Shown here: positions 7,370 through 15,332 of the stretch, in pieces
Layout: the number at the start of each line of letters is the position of its first letter
Position numbering within the stretch: the first letter of the stretch is position 1
IMG/VR virus record: IMGVR_UViG_3300034062_003694
Span: 1-28,678 of that record
DNA length: 28,678 nt
Direction: 5' to 3' (one strand)
Source of the DNA: a virus
Notes under the pieces: generated by a model
Databases searched by the model: none
What the model saw: the letters and a program-made list of their open reading frames with translations, nothing else
What the model was told of the DNA's origin: nothing
Program-made: the position numbers and the translations under genes

Positions 7370-8449
7370 TTAGTTTATTCTTAGCTGAAGAGTGCCGGTG
7401 AGGTTGATTGCCGTCTGCACCTGTCTGCGCCAGAGAATTACCTTTGGGTCTGACGTGTCGCTGCGCGCCGTGCCGTCTTCGTTGAGCGGAACCGGCTGCG
7501 CAGACGGGCTTTGGTAGACCTCGTCGCCGGCGCCGGCGACCTTCACCATTGCGCGAACCTTGCCGCCGCTGTTTACTGCCTTTTTCTGCAACTTAAACGG
7601 CTCAATGATTGGGCCGTACTCGCCGTTTCGTTGGAGCGGAAGCGCAAACGGGTCTTGGTCGCCTCGCGGCGCGGCCGGGTCGAACACCTTTGTGTTGAAT
7701 CCAGAAAGCGGCACAAGAACGTCCCACCCTATTTCACCCTCCCCGTCGATGAAGTTTGGGCGGTACATGAATTCGTAAGAGTTCATGAACCCGCTGTATA
7801 CGGCGTTTCCGAAGGTTTCGACGTGAGGCGTTGCCTCAACGCCACGAAACATGACGGTGTGCGGCCCGCAACTGAGGAAGTTGCCCATGCCCATTGCAAT
7901 GCTGTTGATTTTTCCGCAGTGCTCCGCTCTTGCTGTGCCTGGGAAAGTCTCGAACTGCGTGACCCTAATTGTCGTGACCGGCGCCAGTCGAGAGACGCCG
8001 TCCATGATGTCGCCGGCACTGTTTGCCACGGGCAACCACTGGTTGCCTTGTGGATATGGCACCCACTTGACGGCTGGCATCTCATACAAACTCGTACTCG
8101 TCGAAAAGTTCGCCGGCCGAATCGTCGGCATGACGAGCATTGGGTCTGGCATCCCAGTGCCGCCGTCGCCTCCGTCGACCATGCCGGAGGTGCGGTACTG
8201 GCACGTCACTATCCGCACGAGCCGGCTCTCGCCGTCGGCTCGGCCCTCGACGCTCACGCAGGGGATCGGATTCGCCGAACTGTAGGGGTCGCCGATCTGA
8301 ACGCCGACGGCCGACATAATGTCGATCGACTCACTCGGCGAGTCGAGGATGATCTTGAAGACGCGCGTTGCGGTATCGGCCAGTTGCCCGCCGTCTGACG
8401 AACGGCTGAACTGGTTGCCCTGCGCGAGTTCGCTGACCAACTTGGGCAT
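7370..8449 (-). CDS. Unknown distal-tail protein
   Basis: This 359-residue protein follows the tape measure region and starts MPKLVSELAQGNQFSRSSDGGQ. It is a soluble beta-rich protein with several aromatic Gly/Pro loops (YPQGNQWLPVANSAGDIMDGV, CGPHTVMFRGVEATPHVETFG, EIGWDVLVPLSGFNTKVFDPAAPRG). There is no membrane segment or catalytic motif that I can name. In lambda-like phages this position is held by the distal tail or tail hub proteins, so one of those roles is plausible, but the sequence does not match the DUF or Siphovirus tail patterns I know. It ends seven bases before the repeat protein. Confidence 0.7.
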   Translation of the reverse strand: MPKLVSELAQGNQFSRSSDGGQLADTATRVFKIILDSPSESIDIMSAVGVQIGDPYSSANPIPCVSVEGRADGESRLVRIVTCQYRTSGMVDGGDGGTGMPDPMLVMPTIRPANFSTSTSLYEMPAVKWVPYPQGNQWLPVANSAGDIMDGVSRLAPVTTIRVTQFETFPGTARAEHCGKINSIAMGMGNFLSCGPHTVMFRGVEATPHVETFGNAVYSGFMNSYEFMYRPNFIDGEGEIGWDVLVPLSGFNTKVFDPAAPRGDQDPFALPLQRNGEYGPIIEPFKLQKKAVNSGGKVRAMVKVAGAGDEVYQSPSAQPVPLNEDGTARSDTSDPKVILWRRQVQTAINLTGTLQLRIN

Positions 8450-8452
8450 CTA

Positions 8453-8821
8453 TCAGCCCTCCGTAATGTCGACGCGGAGGCGGGTGCCGGCCGTGCCGAT
8501 CGCCTGGTAGTTCGCGCCGCTGCCGAGCCGAAAGAGCGCCGGCTCGCCGGCCCGCAGGGTGCAGAACCGGAGGAACGACCCGCCGGCGTCGATGCCGATC
8601 GCGGCCGTCGCATCGTTCGCCGTCGACAGGTTCCGCAGGAACGCCAGCCCTACGCTCGACAGGTTCGCCGTCGATATGTTGACTGGATTCGTCGACAGGG
8701 CGAGCGTCATGCTGTTCATTCCGACTTCGCTCATGGTCGCCGTCACGTTGACGACGGAGACAGAGTTGTTGAGGTATTCCTTGTCGAGCTTGAGGGAGAC
8801 GTTGTAGGAGATGTCTGGCAT
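8453..8821 (-). CDS. Small beta-rich tail protein
   Basis: The 122-residue protein alternates hydrophobic and Ser/Thr residues in strand-like runs (YNVSLKLDKEYLNNSVSVVNVTATMSEVGM, MTLALSTNPVNIS, GGSFLRFCTLRAGEPALFRLGSG) and ends AIGTAGTRLRVDITEG. A run like S-S-V-G-x-A-F-x-R-N-L-S-T-A followed by G-E-P-A-L-x-R-L is something I associate with phage structural genes of unknown role. It lies 13 bases after the tape measure and three bases before the next gene. A distal tail or tail-tip part is likely. An AAGGGAA 10 bases before the ATG is a weak Shine-Dalgarno. Confidence 0.7.
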   Translation of the reverse strand: MPDISYNVSLKLDKEYLNNSVSVVNVTATMSEVGMNSMTLALSTNPVNISTANLSSVGLAFLRNLSTANDATAAIGIDAGGSFLRFCTLRAGEPALFRLGSGANYQAIGTAGTRLRVDITEG

Positions 8822-8834
8822 GACTTTATTTCCC

Positions 8835-11800
8835 TTAGTTGGCTACTGGCTGTTCGTTGTCGGCGATAATCTGCAGAAGCCTGTTCGCTTCTCGTTGCAA
8901 GACCACGAGGTCTTGGTTCTTTGCGGGGTCGTCGCCTCGCAGTAGGCGATTTAGTTCCTGCTGACCTTGGGTCGTCGCGATGTCGGATGCGTTGAGTGCT
9001 GCTCGCGATGGGCCTTGCAGGACGGCATTTCTAACGGCATCGGCCATGCCTGCGATCGTTGGGGCTTCTCGCCGCATTATGCCTTCTCGGGCGCGGCCGA
9101 TGGCTTCGTTCATCCGGTCGCGAATTTTCTGGACGTCTTCTGGAAGACCGCTGCTTTCCTGCGCTGCGAGATTTGCGTACTCACGAATATCGGCGATCTG
9201 CTGCCGAAGTTCCTGCGCAGCGCGCTCTCCTTCCGTCAGCGTCAAGTCGCGTCCCCTCATCGGATCGCCGACAGGATTGCGCCTCTTTTCGATTTCTTCA
9301 AGAACCTGCCGCTCGCGCTCAAGCCCTTCGATGACCCTCCGGCGGGCAGCTTGCTCTTGCGCGAGCGCGTCCGCTGCTGCCCGCTCTGCCTCCGTCAGCG
9401 CGAAAAGCCGCCTTTCTCGCTCGGCAAACAGTTCGGCCTCTCTGTTAGCAAGCCTCTCTGCCGCCGCCGGGTCAACGACAGTGCCGTCAATCTTGGCTTG
9501 CGCCTCAAGGCGGTTGCGTATCTGGTCAATGCCAGAAATTTGGTCGTTGATTGCTATGACCGCCGGGTCGCTCATCGCCTCCGAGCGCCGGCGGTCGATG
9601 GCATTTTGCGCCCTCGCCGCCTCCTCGCGATCGCGAATCAACTGCTGCTCGGCCTCATCTCTGGCGCGACGATTGGCGTCCGCTGGGCGCTCGTTGAAGT
9701 TTCTCTGTGCGTCGTTGGCGATGTTCTCGGAGTCAGACAACGCCCCTTCGACGACGCGGCGAAGCCGGCCAACGGCACCTTCCATTGCGATGGCCGCCTC
9801 GGCCAGCAGCGCGGCCACCTCGCCGGCCCTCTGGGCGGCTTCAAGTTCCGCCCTAGCCTGCGCCGCGGCGGCCTCGTTGCCAGACTTTTGCGCAGCTTCA
9901 AGTTGTATCCTGGCTGCGAACTCCGCGTCGGCGGCGGCCGCGACTTGCGCAGTCAGTCTTCCAAATTCGTTCCTGAACCGCTCGTTGCCTTCCAGGGACG
10001 ACAGCGCCCGCGTCGTGCGCTCTCCACCGAAGGTTTGACCGAGGCGAACCTCGCGGGCGGCTTCGGCGATGGCGTCCCTGCGGAGCTGAATGTCGTTGAC
10101 GGTGTTCTGCGCCCGGCGAACAGCCAGCTCGCGATCCTCTGGGTTTCTTATCCCAGACGCATCGCGAAGCGCTTGCTGCGCTTCGTCGAGTTGCTGCGCA
10201 GTATTGTCGAGGGCGGCCTGGAAGTCTGCTGCTCCAGAGACGCCTCGCCGAATCGCATTCGCGACGTCTTCCTGGGCGCTGCCGATTGATGTTGCTGCTG
10301 CCCGCGACTCCTTCAGCACATCGAGCGAAAGCTGGTTGATTGCATCGAGGAGCGGCCCCTCAAGGCTGTTCAGAAGCCGCTGCAGCGCCGCAATGTCTCC
10401 TCCTCCGCCGGCAGAAGAAAGCCTCGAAATCTCCCTTTCGATAGCCGCACGCTGCGAGCGAACGGCTTCGACCGACGTGCCGGCGTCAACGGAAGCGACG
10501 TCCCGCTCAACCCTGGCCTGAATCTGGTTGACAGCGGCTGGGTTTCCGACTGGGATTCCCTGCGGCCCGAAAACGCCAGACCGCGCCACCATTTCGGAGT
10601 TGGCAATTCGCCGGAGGAGGTCAATGACGTCAGCGCCTGTAGCCCTTCTGTCGACTGCCTGCCGAGTGGCCTGCTCCTCTCGAACGCGAGACTCGTCGAG
10701 TTGCCTTGCGAGTATTACGCGGCGCCCTGGGTCTCTCTCGGACTCAAGTTGCCGCTGGATGTCAGACTGCCGCGATCTTTCGCGCTGGACGCCCTCATCC
10801 AGTTCAGACACACGGGATTCCCGCATCTCCCTTTGCTTCTTTGCAATGGACTCTAGTTCCTTTGCAAAAGCCCTTGCCTCCTTCGCCGGAGCAGAAAACG
10901 CATCCCTTGCTATCGAGTCGCCGAGAGACTCGAAGGCTTGGCGAAGGTCTTCTGCAAGAGACTTCTGGCGAGCCAGGGCGTCGTTTAGCAGCTTCGTCCT
11001 TCTGTCTGCCTCTTCAGCGCCAGTTGCCCATCGCAGAATGGCGCTCACGGCCTGCCCGGCAAGGACTGTCGAGAGGCCGATGAAAAGTCCCGTCGTTGCG
11101 GAGAGACCAGGAATCACGCCGGATTGCCCGAGGAGCAGCCCAAGTTGCGTGATGTTGTTGCCAACCGCGCGGAGTCTGTATTCCAGACCACCTGTAGCAG
11201 AGAACAAATCGTCAACAGCGAACAGCGCCTGCTGGAACGCCAACTGCGCCACCTGAGCGCTTCTGACGCTAATGGAGCCTGCGCTGTTTCGCGCCATCGC
11301 CATCGCTTTCTCGATCTGCTGCGTGTTGAAGGCGCCGCCGCTGAGTTGCGCGATGAGGGCAGCAAGCCCTTTCGTTGACTGTCGAATCTCATTGTCGAGC
11401 CTGTCGAGCTGCGCAATTTTTGAGCCATCGTCTATATCAGAGGCAGCGACTTGCGCGATCTTCTGCTGCAGTGCCGTCACGCTTGTTGTAACGCGGTCGA
11501 TTTCTCCCTGGATTGCGATACGCGCTGATCCGCCCGCAATCTGTCCGCGGAACTGCCGAGCAACAGACAGGTCGGCGGCTGCATCGCGGGCGCCCTGCGA
11601 CAACTGCTCGCCGCGGCCACCGGATGCCTCAAGGAACAGGTTCTGCTGGCGGCGAGCATCGTTCGCGACGTTGATGTCTGCGGCGAGCTTCTGGTATCGC
11701 TTCGCCTGCTCGTCGAGCAAGGCATTTCCCCGTGCCAGCGCAGCGTTTGCCGCCGTGATGTTTCCGCTCTTTGCGGAGTTGAAAGCGTCCCTGAAAGCCT

Positions 11801-13163
11801 TGTTCGCCTGCCTTGAGAATTTGTCGAGTTCCGCCGCTTGTTTCTGCAACTCCGGCGCGCCGAGCTCGTCGGCCTGCCGCTGAAGTTCTTTATTTCTCGG
11901 AATGATTTCGTCATTCAGCCGAAGCCTCGCCAGATTGGCGTCTCGGCGGATTTCTGCCCTGGGGACGCTCCCTCTCCCAGACTGCTCGATCTGGGCGCGC
12001 TCCCTGTCGAAGTCGCGCCGAATCGCCTGCCTGCTCCTCTCCGTAGACGAAAACAGCAGGCTGTTCGTCTTGCCCAGCAGGTCTCTGCCTGTGTTCAGTG
12101 AGTTCAGTGCCGCGCTGATGCCGTCGATGGCCCGCTTGACCTGCGACGCAGACGCCTCGCCGCGATTGAACTGCTCGACCAACCGGCCGGCCCCAGAGAT
12201 CAGCCCCTCGAACTGCGTGCCGCCGACGGCCCGGAGGGCACCGGCGGTGGTCTTGAGTTTCGCGATCAAGTCGTCAACTGCCGTCTCGGCGCGTGGCGAA
12301 ACGATCTGGTCGATCTGCGCGGATCGAATCTGCGTCTGCAGTTGCCTGTTGATGGCCTGCTGGCGCCGCGTCAGCGCGTTGAGGTCGCCTTGGGCGGCGG
12401 CCAGCGCCTCCTTGCGTCCGGTCGTCTCGCCATCGTCCGCGATCTGAAGTTGGACGCGAAGCACCCTAGCGGCCGCCTTCTCGATTCTGGCCGCGTTCCT
12501 GTCGGCCTCGATCGCGAGGTCTGCGAACACGCCGTCCTCGCGGAAGCGGGAGGGCAACTGCTCGGCGCTGCTGCGGAGGGCAATCGAGCGCTGGAGCGCT
12601 TCTTGTGCTCGCGGCTGCGCGAACGACGCTCCTACGTTGCTGATGTCGAGCGTCTTAACGAGGCGCCCGAGGTCGCCGGCTGCGGCTGCGGCTTGCCCGA
12701 GCCGGAGGAGGCGTCGCTGAAGGTCGTCTACTTCGGCAGAGAACTTCGACAGTTCTCCACCACCCTGAATAGCCCGATAGACGTCTTGAAACCGCCGCTG
12801 CACCTGGCCGAGGGCCGGGTACAGGCCGGCCTGCAGGTTGTTGCTCAAGCCCTCGATCTTCTTGACCAATTCCGTCAGCGGTTTGCCGACGTCCTCGAAG
12901 ACGCGAAACTGCTCGTCGAGCTTCTTGGGGTCGATCCCAAGGTCGATCCCCTTTGCCCGGAGGCTAGTGATTTCCTGAATCGTTCGCTGAAACTTCTGCA
13001 GTTTCGTCAGCGTGCCGTCGAGGGCGCGGGTGTTCAGGTTCAGTTCAATGCCCTGAACCTTCTTGGCGAATTCCGTCAGTTCCTTCTTCGCGGTTCCTAT
13101 GTTCCGCGTGAAGTCCTGCGTGTTCGCGGAAATGACCGCAGAGATTTTGCCTAGAAACGCCAT
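8835..13163 (-). CDS. Tail tape measure protein
   Basis: The 1442-residue protein is by far the longest gene. It is almost entirely helical and rich in Ala, Arg, Glu and Gln, with a conserved-type start (MAFLGKISAVISANTQDFTRNIGTAKKELTEFAKKV) seen in many tape measures. Long coiled-coil stretches fill residues 10-640 and 720-1440. One hydrophobic stretch at about 672-712 (ITQLGLLLGQ then GLFIGLSTVLAGQAVSAIL) is the usual membrane-active segment. The protein sets tail length and is released into the cell during injection. At about 0.15 nm per residue, the rule of thumb for tape measures, the tail would be near 200 nm, so a long flexible tail is expected. It follows the G/GT chaperone gene, as in lambda. 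Confidence 0.95.
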   Translation of the reverse strand: MAFLGKISAVISANTQDFTRNIGTAKKELTEFAKKVQGIELNLNTRALDGTLTKLQKFQRTIQEITSLRAKGIDLGIDPKKLDEQFRVFEDVGKPLTELVKKIEGLSNNLQAGLYPALGQVQRRFQDVYRAIQGGGELSKFSAEVDDLQRRLLRLGQAAAAAGDLGRLVKTLDISNVGASFAQPRAQEALQRSIALRSSAEQLPSRFREDGVFADLAIEADRNAARIEKAAARVLRVQLQIADDGETTGRKEALAAAQGDLNALTRRQQAINRQLQTQIRSAQIDQIVSPRAETAVDDLIAKLKTTAGALRAVGGTQFEGLISGAGRLVEQFNRGEASASQVKRAIDGISAALNSLNTGRDLLGKTNSLLFSSTERSRQAIRRDFDRERAQIEQSGRGSVPRAEIRRDANLARLRLNDEIIPRNKELQRQADELGAPELQKQAAELDKFSRQANKAFRDAFNSAKSGNITAANAALARGNALLDEQAKRYQKLAADINVANDARRQQNLFLEASGGRGEQLSQGARDAAADLSVARQFRGQIAGGSARIAIQGEIDRVTTSVTALQQKIAQVAASDIDDGSKIAQLDRLDNEIRQSTKGLAALIAQLSGGAFNTQQIEKAMAMARNSAGSISVRSAQVAQLAFQQALFAVDDLFSATGGLEYRLRAVGNNITQLGLLLGQSGVIPGLSATTGLFIGLSTVLAGQAVSAILRWATGAEEADRRTKLLNDALARQKSLAEDLRQAFESLGDSIARDAFSAPAKEARAFAKELESIAKKQREMRESRVSELDEGVQRERSRQSDIQRQLESERDPGRRVILARQLDESRVREEQATRQAVDRRATGADVIDLLRRIANSEMVARSGVFGPQGIPVGNPAAVNQIQARVERDVASVDAGTSVEAVRSQRAAIEREISRLSSAGGGGDIAALQRLLNSLEGPLLDAINQLSLDVLKESRAAATSIGSAQEDVANAIRRGVSGAADFQAALDNTAQQLDEAQQALRDASGIRNPEDRELAVRRAQNTVNDIQLRRDAIAEAAREVRLGQTFGGERTTRALSSLEGNERFRNEFGRLTAQVAAAADAEFAARIQLEAAQKSGNEAAAAQARAELEAAQRAGEVAALLAEAAIAMEGAVGRLRRVVEGALSDSENIANDAQRNFNERPADANRRARDEAEQQLIRDREEAARAQNAIDRRRSEAMSDPAVIAINDQISGIDQIRNRLEAQAKIDGTVVDPAAAERLANREAELFAERERRLFALTEAERAAADALAQEQAARRRVIEGLERERQVLEEIEKRRNPVGDPMRGRDLTLTEGERAAQELRQQIADIREYANLAAQESSGLPEDVQKIRDRMNEAIGRAREGIMRREAPTIAGMADAVRNAVLQGPSRAALNASDIATTQGQQELNRLLRGDDPAKNQDLVVLQREANRLLQIIADNEQPVAN

Positions 13164-13167
13164 CGAA

Positions 13168-13808
13168 TCATCCTTGATTCAGTTTCATCAACTCTGCGGC
13201 TATCTGTTCCTGCGACTGCTCCGGCTTGAAAGCCGATGGAATGAACGCGCTCTCGTCAGGCACGTCACCCTTTTTGTAGTTGCCAGAGGCGCACATAACG
13301 ATCCTGCAGAGCCGCGCCGTTTGCTGCCACGAATCCGGCAAAGGCCACCGCTGGTCGTATGCGAACCATTCCGACAACTCCTCGCTATCAATCTCCGACA
13401 GCAACTGCTTTACTGTCTTTCCGAGCGCCAGCGCTAGGCGGAAGTAGAACCGCCGCTCTGGTCGCTCGGAGAATCTTTTCCCAGTGCTTCGACGTCTTCG
13501 CTCCTGAACGCATTGACGGCCCACGCCTTGTCGAACAGGCGGTTGATGACGATCGCCGACTTGCCACCAAGCTGGTCGACTTCGTCGTCGGTGAACAGCC
13601 TGGCGCCCTTGTCGTCCGACAACGTAAGCACAAGAAACCTTGAGCGGAAGTTCTTCATCTTTTCGGTCGAGTACGACTCCTCGAACGAGTCGCGCTCTGT
13701 GCCTGAGAGCGTCTTGATGAACACATCGCCGCCCCACTCGGGCACGTTGACCGGGCCGTCGAGCTTGACGTCATTCGCCGCCAGAATCGCCTTCTTGTTC
13801 AGAGCCAT
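13168..13808 (-). CDS. Tail assembly chaperone GT fusion made by -1 frameshift
   Basis: Ribosomes that slip back one base at GGGAAAA (13482-13476) after 111 codons of the G frame continue for 102 codons, giving a 213-residue GT protein. The T part reads RFSERPERRFYFRLALALG, then TVKQLLSEIDSEELSEWFAYD, a pattern typical of lambda T / DUF4035 proteins (R-L-A-x-x-L-G-x-x-V-x-x-L-L...E-L-x-E-W-x-A-Y). It then runs to FKPEQSQEQIAAELMKLNQG. The T part has no good start of its own: the open frame upstream is Arg-rich nonsense read out of frame with G. G and GT together hold the tape measure for tube polymerisation. Use of the slip site is inferred from sequence, not measured. Coordinates give the whole span including the slip. 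Confidence 0.88.
13434..13808 (-). CDS. Tail assembly chaperone, lambda G-like short form
   Basis: This 124-residue protein is the product when no frameshift occurs. It starts MALNKKAILAANDVKLDGPVNVPEWGG and contains VFIKTLSGTERDSFEESY and DDEVDQLGGKSAIVINRLFDKAWAVNAF. This is the usual fold of phage tail assembly chaperones: a beta N-terminus describing 'V-x-V-P-E-W-G-x-x-V-x-V-x-x-L-x-G-x-E-R-D', then helices. It ends GSTSA after the slippery site. It lies just after the third tail-tube-like gene and before the tape measure, the standard place. It should act transiently in the cytoplasm and not be present in the mature tail. Confidence 0.9.
   Translation of the reverse strand: MALNKKAILAANDVKLDGPVNVPEWGGDVFIKTLSGTERDSFEESYSTEKMKNFRSRFLVLTLSDDKGARLFTDDEVDQLGGKSAIVINRLFDKAWAVNAFRSEDVEALGKDSPSDQSGGSTSA
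13476..13482 (-). other. Programmed -1 ribosomal slippery heptamer GGGAAAA
   Basis: On the mRNA strand the heptamer GGGAAAA sits in the G frame as CTG GGA AAA, exactly the X-XXY-YYZ register needed for tandem slippage. It differs only in the last base from lambda's GGGAAAG. After the slip the codons read AGA TTC TCC GAG, joining G to the T-like frame. Confidence 0.9.
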
Positions 13809-13809
13809 A

Positions 13810-14175
13810 CTAACTCCCTTGATAATCAGTCATCTGAAACCGCAGCGACCCCCGGACGACCTCGCCGACGCGGGCTTCCGTGGACGCCGAAACCAAAATT
13901 GCCCTCCTGGCAACCGAATACGAAGTAGATGAGAAGGACAGTTGCCCCACGGTGCCGACGATCGTCTGCGTGTCGAGCGTCCCGTGGTGCAGGTAGTCCA
14001 CGTTGATTGTTCCGCCCGTCCAGTCGCCGGTCGGAACCATGACCATGAAGCCTTTGGCCGTCGAGGCGTCGGTCATGTTCGTGACCTCGGCCGTCGGCGT
14101 CTCCACCGAGATGCCCGTCACATACCCCCAGCTTCCGCCGAAGGAGAACGTCGCGCTCTGCGGAATACCTGGCAT
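13810..14175 (-). CDS. Tail-tube-like protein, third tandem paralog
   Basis: The 121-residue protein starts MPGIPQSATFSFGGSWGYVTGISVE and ends GEVVRGSLRFQMTDYQGS. It shares with its two upstream neighbours a F-x-F-G-G-S start, a V-D-Y strand in mid protein, VG-x-LSFSSTS-x-x-x-AR, and a G-(D/E)-(I/V)-V-R-G-S-x-x-F end. It has the most diverged middle, with a Trp and Met-rich insert (FMVMVPTGDWTGG). Position between tail terminator and chaperone is that of the major tail protein in siphoviruses. It may form the tube itself, or a specialised end ring. The ATG follows AGGTG at a suitable distance. Confidence 0.75.
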   Translation of the reverse strand: MPGIPQSATFSFGGSWGYVTGISVETPTAEVTNMTDASTAKGFMVMVPTGDWTGGTINVDYLHHGTLDTQTIVGTVGQLSFSSTSYSVARRAILVSASTEARVGEVVRGSLRFQMTDYQGS

Positions 14176-14183
14176 GGCTACAC

Positions 14184-14534
14184 CTAGATTCGAAACGACG
14201 CACTGCCGCGAACGATGTCACCGAGACTGGTCGTGACCTGCGACGAGACGCAGGTAGCGGCAGTGCTCGAAAACGCGACTCTGCCGGAGACGGACAGAGC
14301 CCCGACGGCGCCGACGCTCGGGATCGTCTGGCCGATGTAATCGACGTCGACTGTCTGCAGCGAGTCGACCGACTTGTGCAGGTAATACACGGGCTCTGTG
14401 TCGTTCGGCCCCAGCCCCATGTGCGGAGCCGACACCCGTTGCCGCTCGGCGCCACCGTTGACGGTGACGCTGGTGACGGTGTAGTTCGACCCAGCGAAGG
14501 CGAAGTAGGTGCCTTGTGAGCTGACCCCAGCCAT
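14184..14534 (-). CDS. Tail-tube-like protein, second tandem paralog
   Basis: The 116-residue protein begins MAGVSSQGTYFAFAGSNYTVTSVTV, very like the first paralog (MAGISSQGLTFQFGGSNLTVTSVQV). It continues with SAPHMGLGPNDTEPV, VDVDYIGQTIPSVGAVGALSVSGRVAFSSTA and ends GDIVRGSASFRI. The match along the full length shows a gene duplication. The repeated beta pattern fits a tail-tube monomer, though 116 residues is shorter than lambda gpV. It starts after the first paralog's stop with AAGGCGAC before the ATG. Confidence 0.78.
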   Translation of the reverse strand: MAGVSSQGTYFAFAGSNYTVTSVTVNGGAERQRVSAPHMGLGPNDTEPVYYLHKSVDSLQTVDVDYIGQTIPSVGAVGALSVSGRVAFSSTAATCVSSQVTTSLGDIVRGSASFRI

Positions 14535-14540
14535 GTCGCC

Positions 14541-14876
14541 TTACGCGACGCGGAAGGTCGCGCTCCCGCTGATGAGGGCACCCACCGAACCGCCGATCGA
14601 GGCCGACGCGAGCGTTGCGGTTCCGCTGAACGACATCGGGCCAGAGATTTGCAGGGTGCCGGAGGTTCCGGCGGAGAGCACCGTATTCGAGATGTAGTCG
14701 ATCGTAACCTCGCGCTCTGTGGCAAAGCCGCCGACGAACTCACGGCGGCCGTTCGGGGCGATGCCGAGGTGCGAGCCGTCAATGAGGTCTTGGGTGTCAC
14801 TGACCTGAACCGATGTGACCGTGAGGTTGGAGCCACCGAACTGGAACGTGAGTCCCTGTGACGAAATGCCAGCCAT
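14541..14876 (-). CDS. Tail-tube-like protein, first tandem paralog
   Basis: The 111-residue protein starts MAGISSQGLTFQFGGSNLTVTSVQV, then SHLGIAPNGRREFVGG, VTIDYISNTVLSAGTSGTLQISGPMSFSGTATLASAS and ends ISGSATFRVA. It has the strongest Shine-Dalgarno of the three (AAGGAGG eight bases before ATG), which suggests the highest expression and perhaps the main tube subunit. All beta, no enzyme motif. The order tail terminator, three tube-like genes, chaperone, tape measure supports a tail role. A decorating or spacer ring role is the main alternative. Confidence 0.8.
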   Translation of the reverse strand: MAGISSQGLTFQFGGSNLTVTSVQVSDTQDLIDGSHLGIAPNGRREFVGGFATEREVTIDYISNTVLSAGTSGTLQISGPMSFSGTATLASASIGGSVGALISGSATFRVA

Positions 14877-14903
14877 CTTTTGCGCCTCCTTGCGCCTAAA
14901 CTG

Positions 14904-15332
14904 TTACCCGGTAGCCTCTGACCACCGGATTGAGTAAAGTTGTCGAACTTCGTATGCCGGTGGAAGTTGAGCGCCAACTTCGGTTGGGTCGATGTAGTCG
15001 TCGACCTCCGAAACCAGCCTCATATCACTAATTGTAACCCCCGCCAGCGTCCCGGTGTTTCCATCCAAAGCCAGCCGAACCTCGTCCGCAAGCTCGCGGA
15101 CGGCGTCGTAGCTGAGCGCCCAGCAGGAAATCTGCAGGCTGACGACAGGCTGGAAAAGCGGGCCTGTCAAAGTCGACTCGCGCTGAATGTTGACGCGCCG
15201 ATAGGCGATAAGCGGCATTGATGCGCCGGACTTTGGCACAGCGATCGGATAAATCTGGAATCCGACAAGTCGCGCCACGGCCGGCGTTGACGCCAACTTC
15301 ATGTAGACGTGTTTTTCTGGCGAAAGAAGCAT
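14904..15332 (-). CDS. Tail terminator / tail completion protein (DUF3168-like)
   Basis: The 142-residue protein starts MLLSPEKHVYMKLASTPAVARLVGFQIYPIAVPKSGASMPLIAYRRV. The order helix, V-x-x-R-(I/L)-Y-P, P-x-x-x-x-x-P-(L/Y)-I-x-Y, then SLQISCWALSYDAVRELADEVRLALDG is typical of phage tail completion proteins such as lambda U/SPP1 gp17 types. These form the ring that stops tail growth and joins the head. It overlaps the HK97 gp10-like gene by one base (TAATG). The position before the tail-tube genes is standard. Confidence 0.88.
   Translation of the reverse strand: MLLSPEKHVYMKLASTPAVARLVGFQIYPIAVPKSGASMPLIAYRRVNIQRESTLTGPLFQPVVSLQISCWALSYDAVRELADEVRLALDGNTGTLAGVTISDMRLVSEVDDYIDPTEVGAQLPPAYEVRQLYSIRWSEATG

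Noticed and set aside
8967-10289. Long plus-strand open frames opposite the tape measure (440 and 352 codons)
   Set aside because: They lie wholly opposite the tape measure and are Arg/Ser/Ala/Leu-rich antisense reads of GC-rich DNA with no domain pattern.
13168-13737. Independent 189-residue gene at the T position
   Set aside because: Its first half is an out-of-frame Arg-rich read of G; the slippery site explains how the real T part is translated.
13826-14977. A 383-codon minus-strand frame across the three tail-tube genes
   Set aside because: It is Ser/Arg-rich and out of frame with three mutually homologous genes that have their own starts and ribosome sites.
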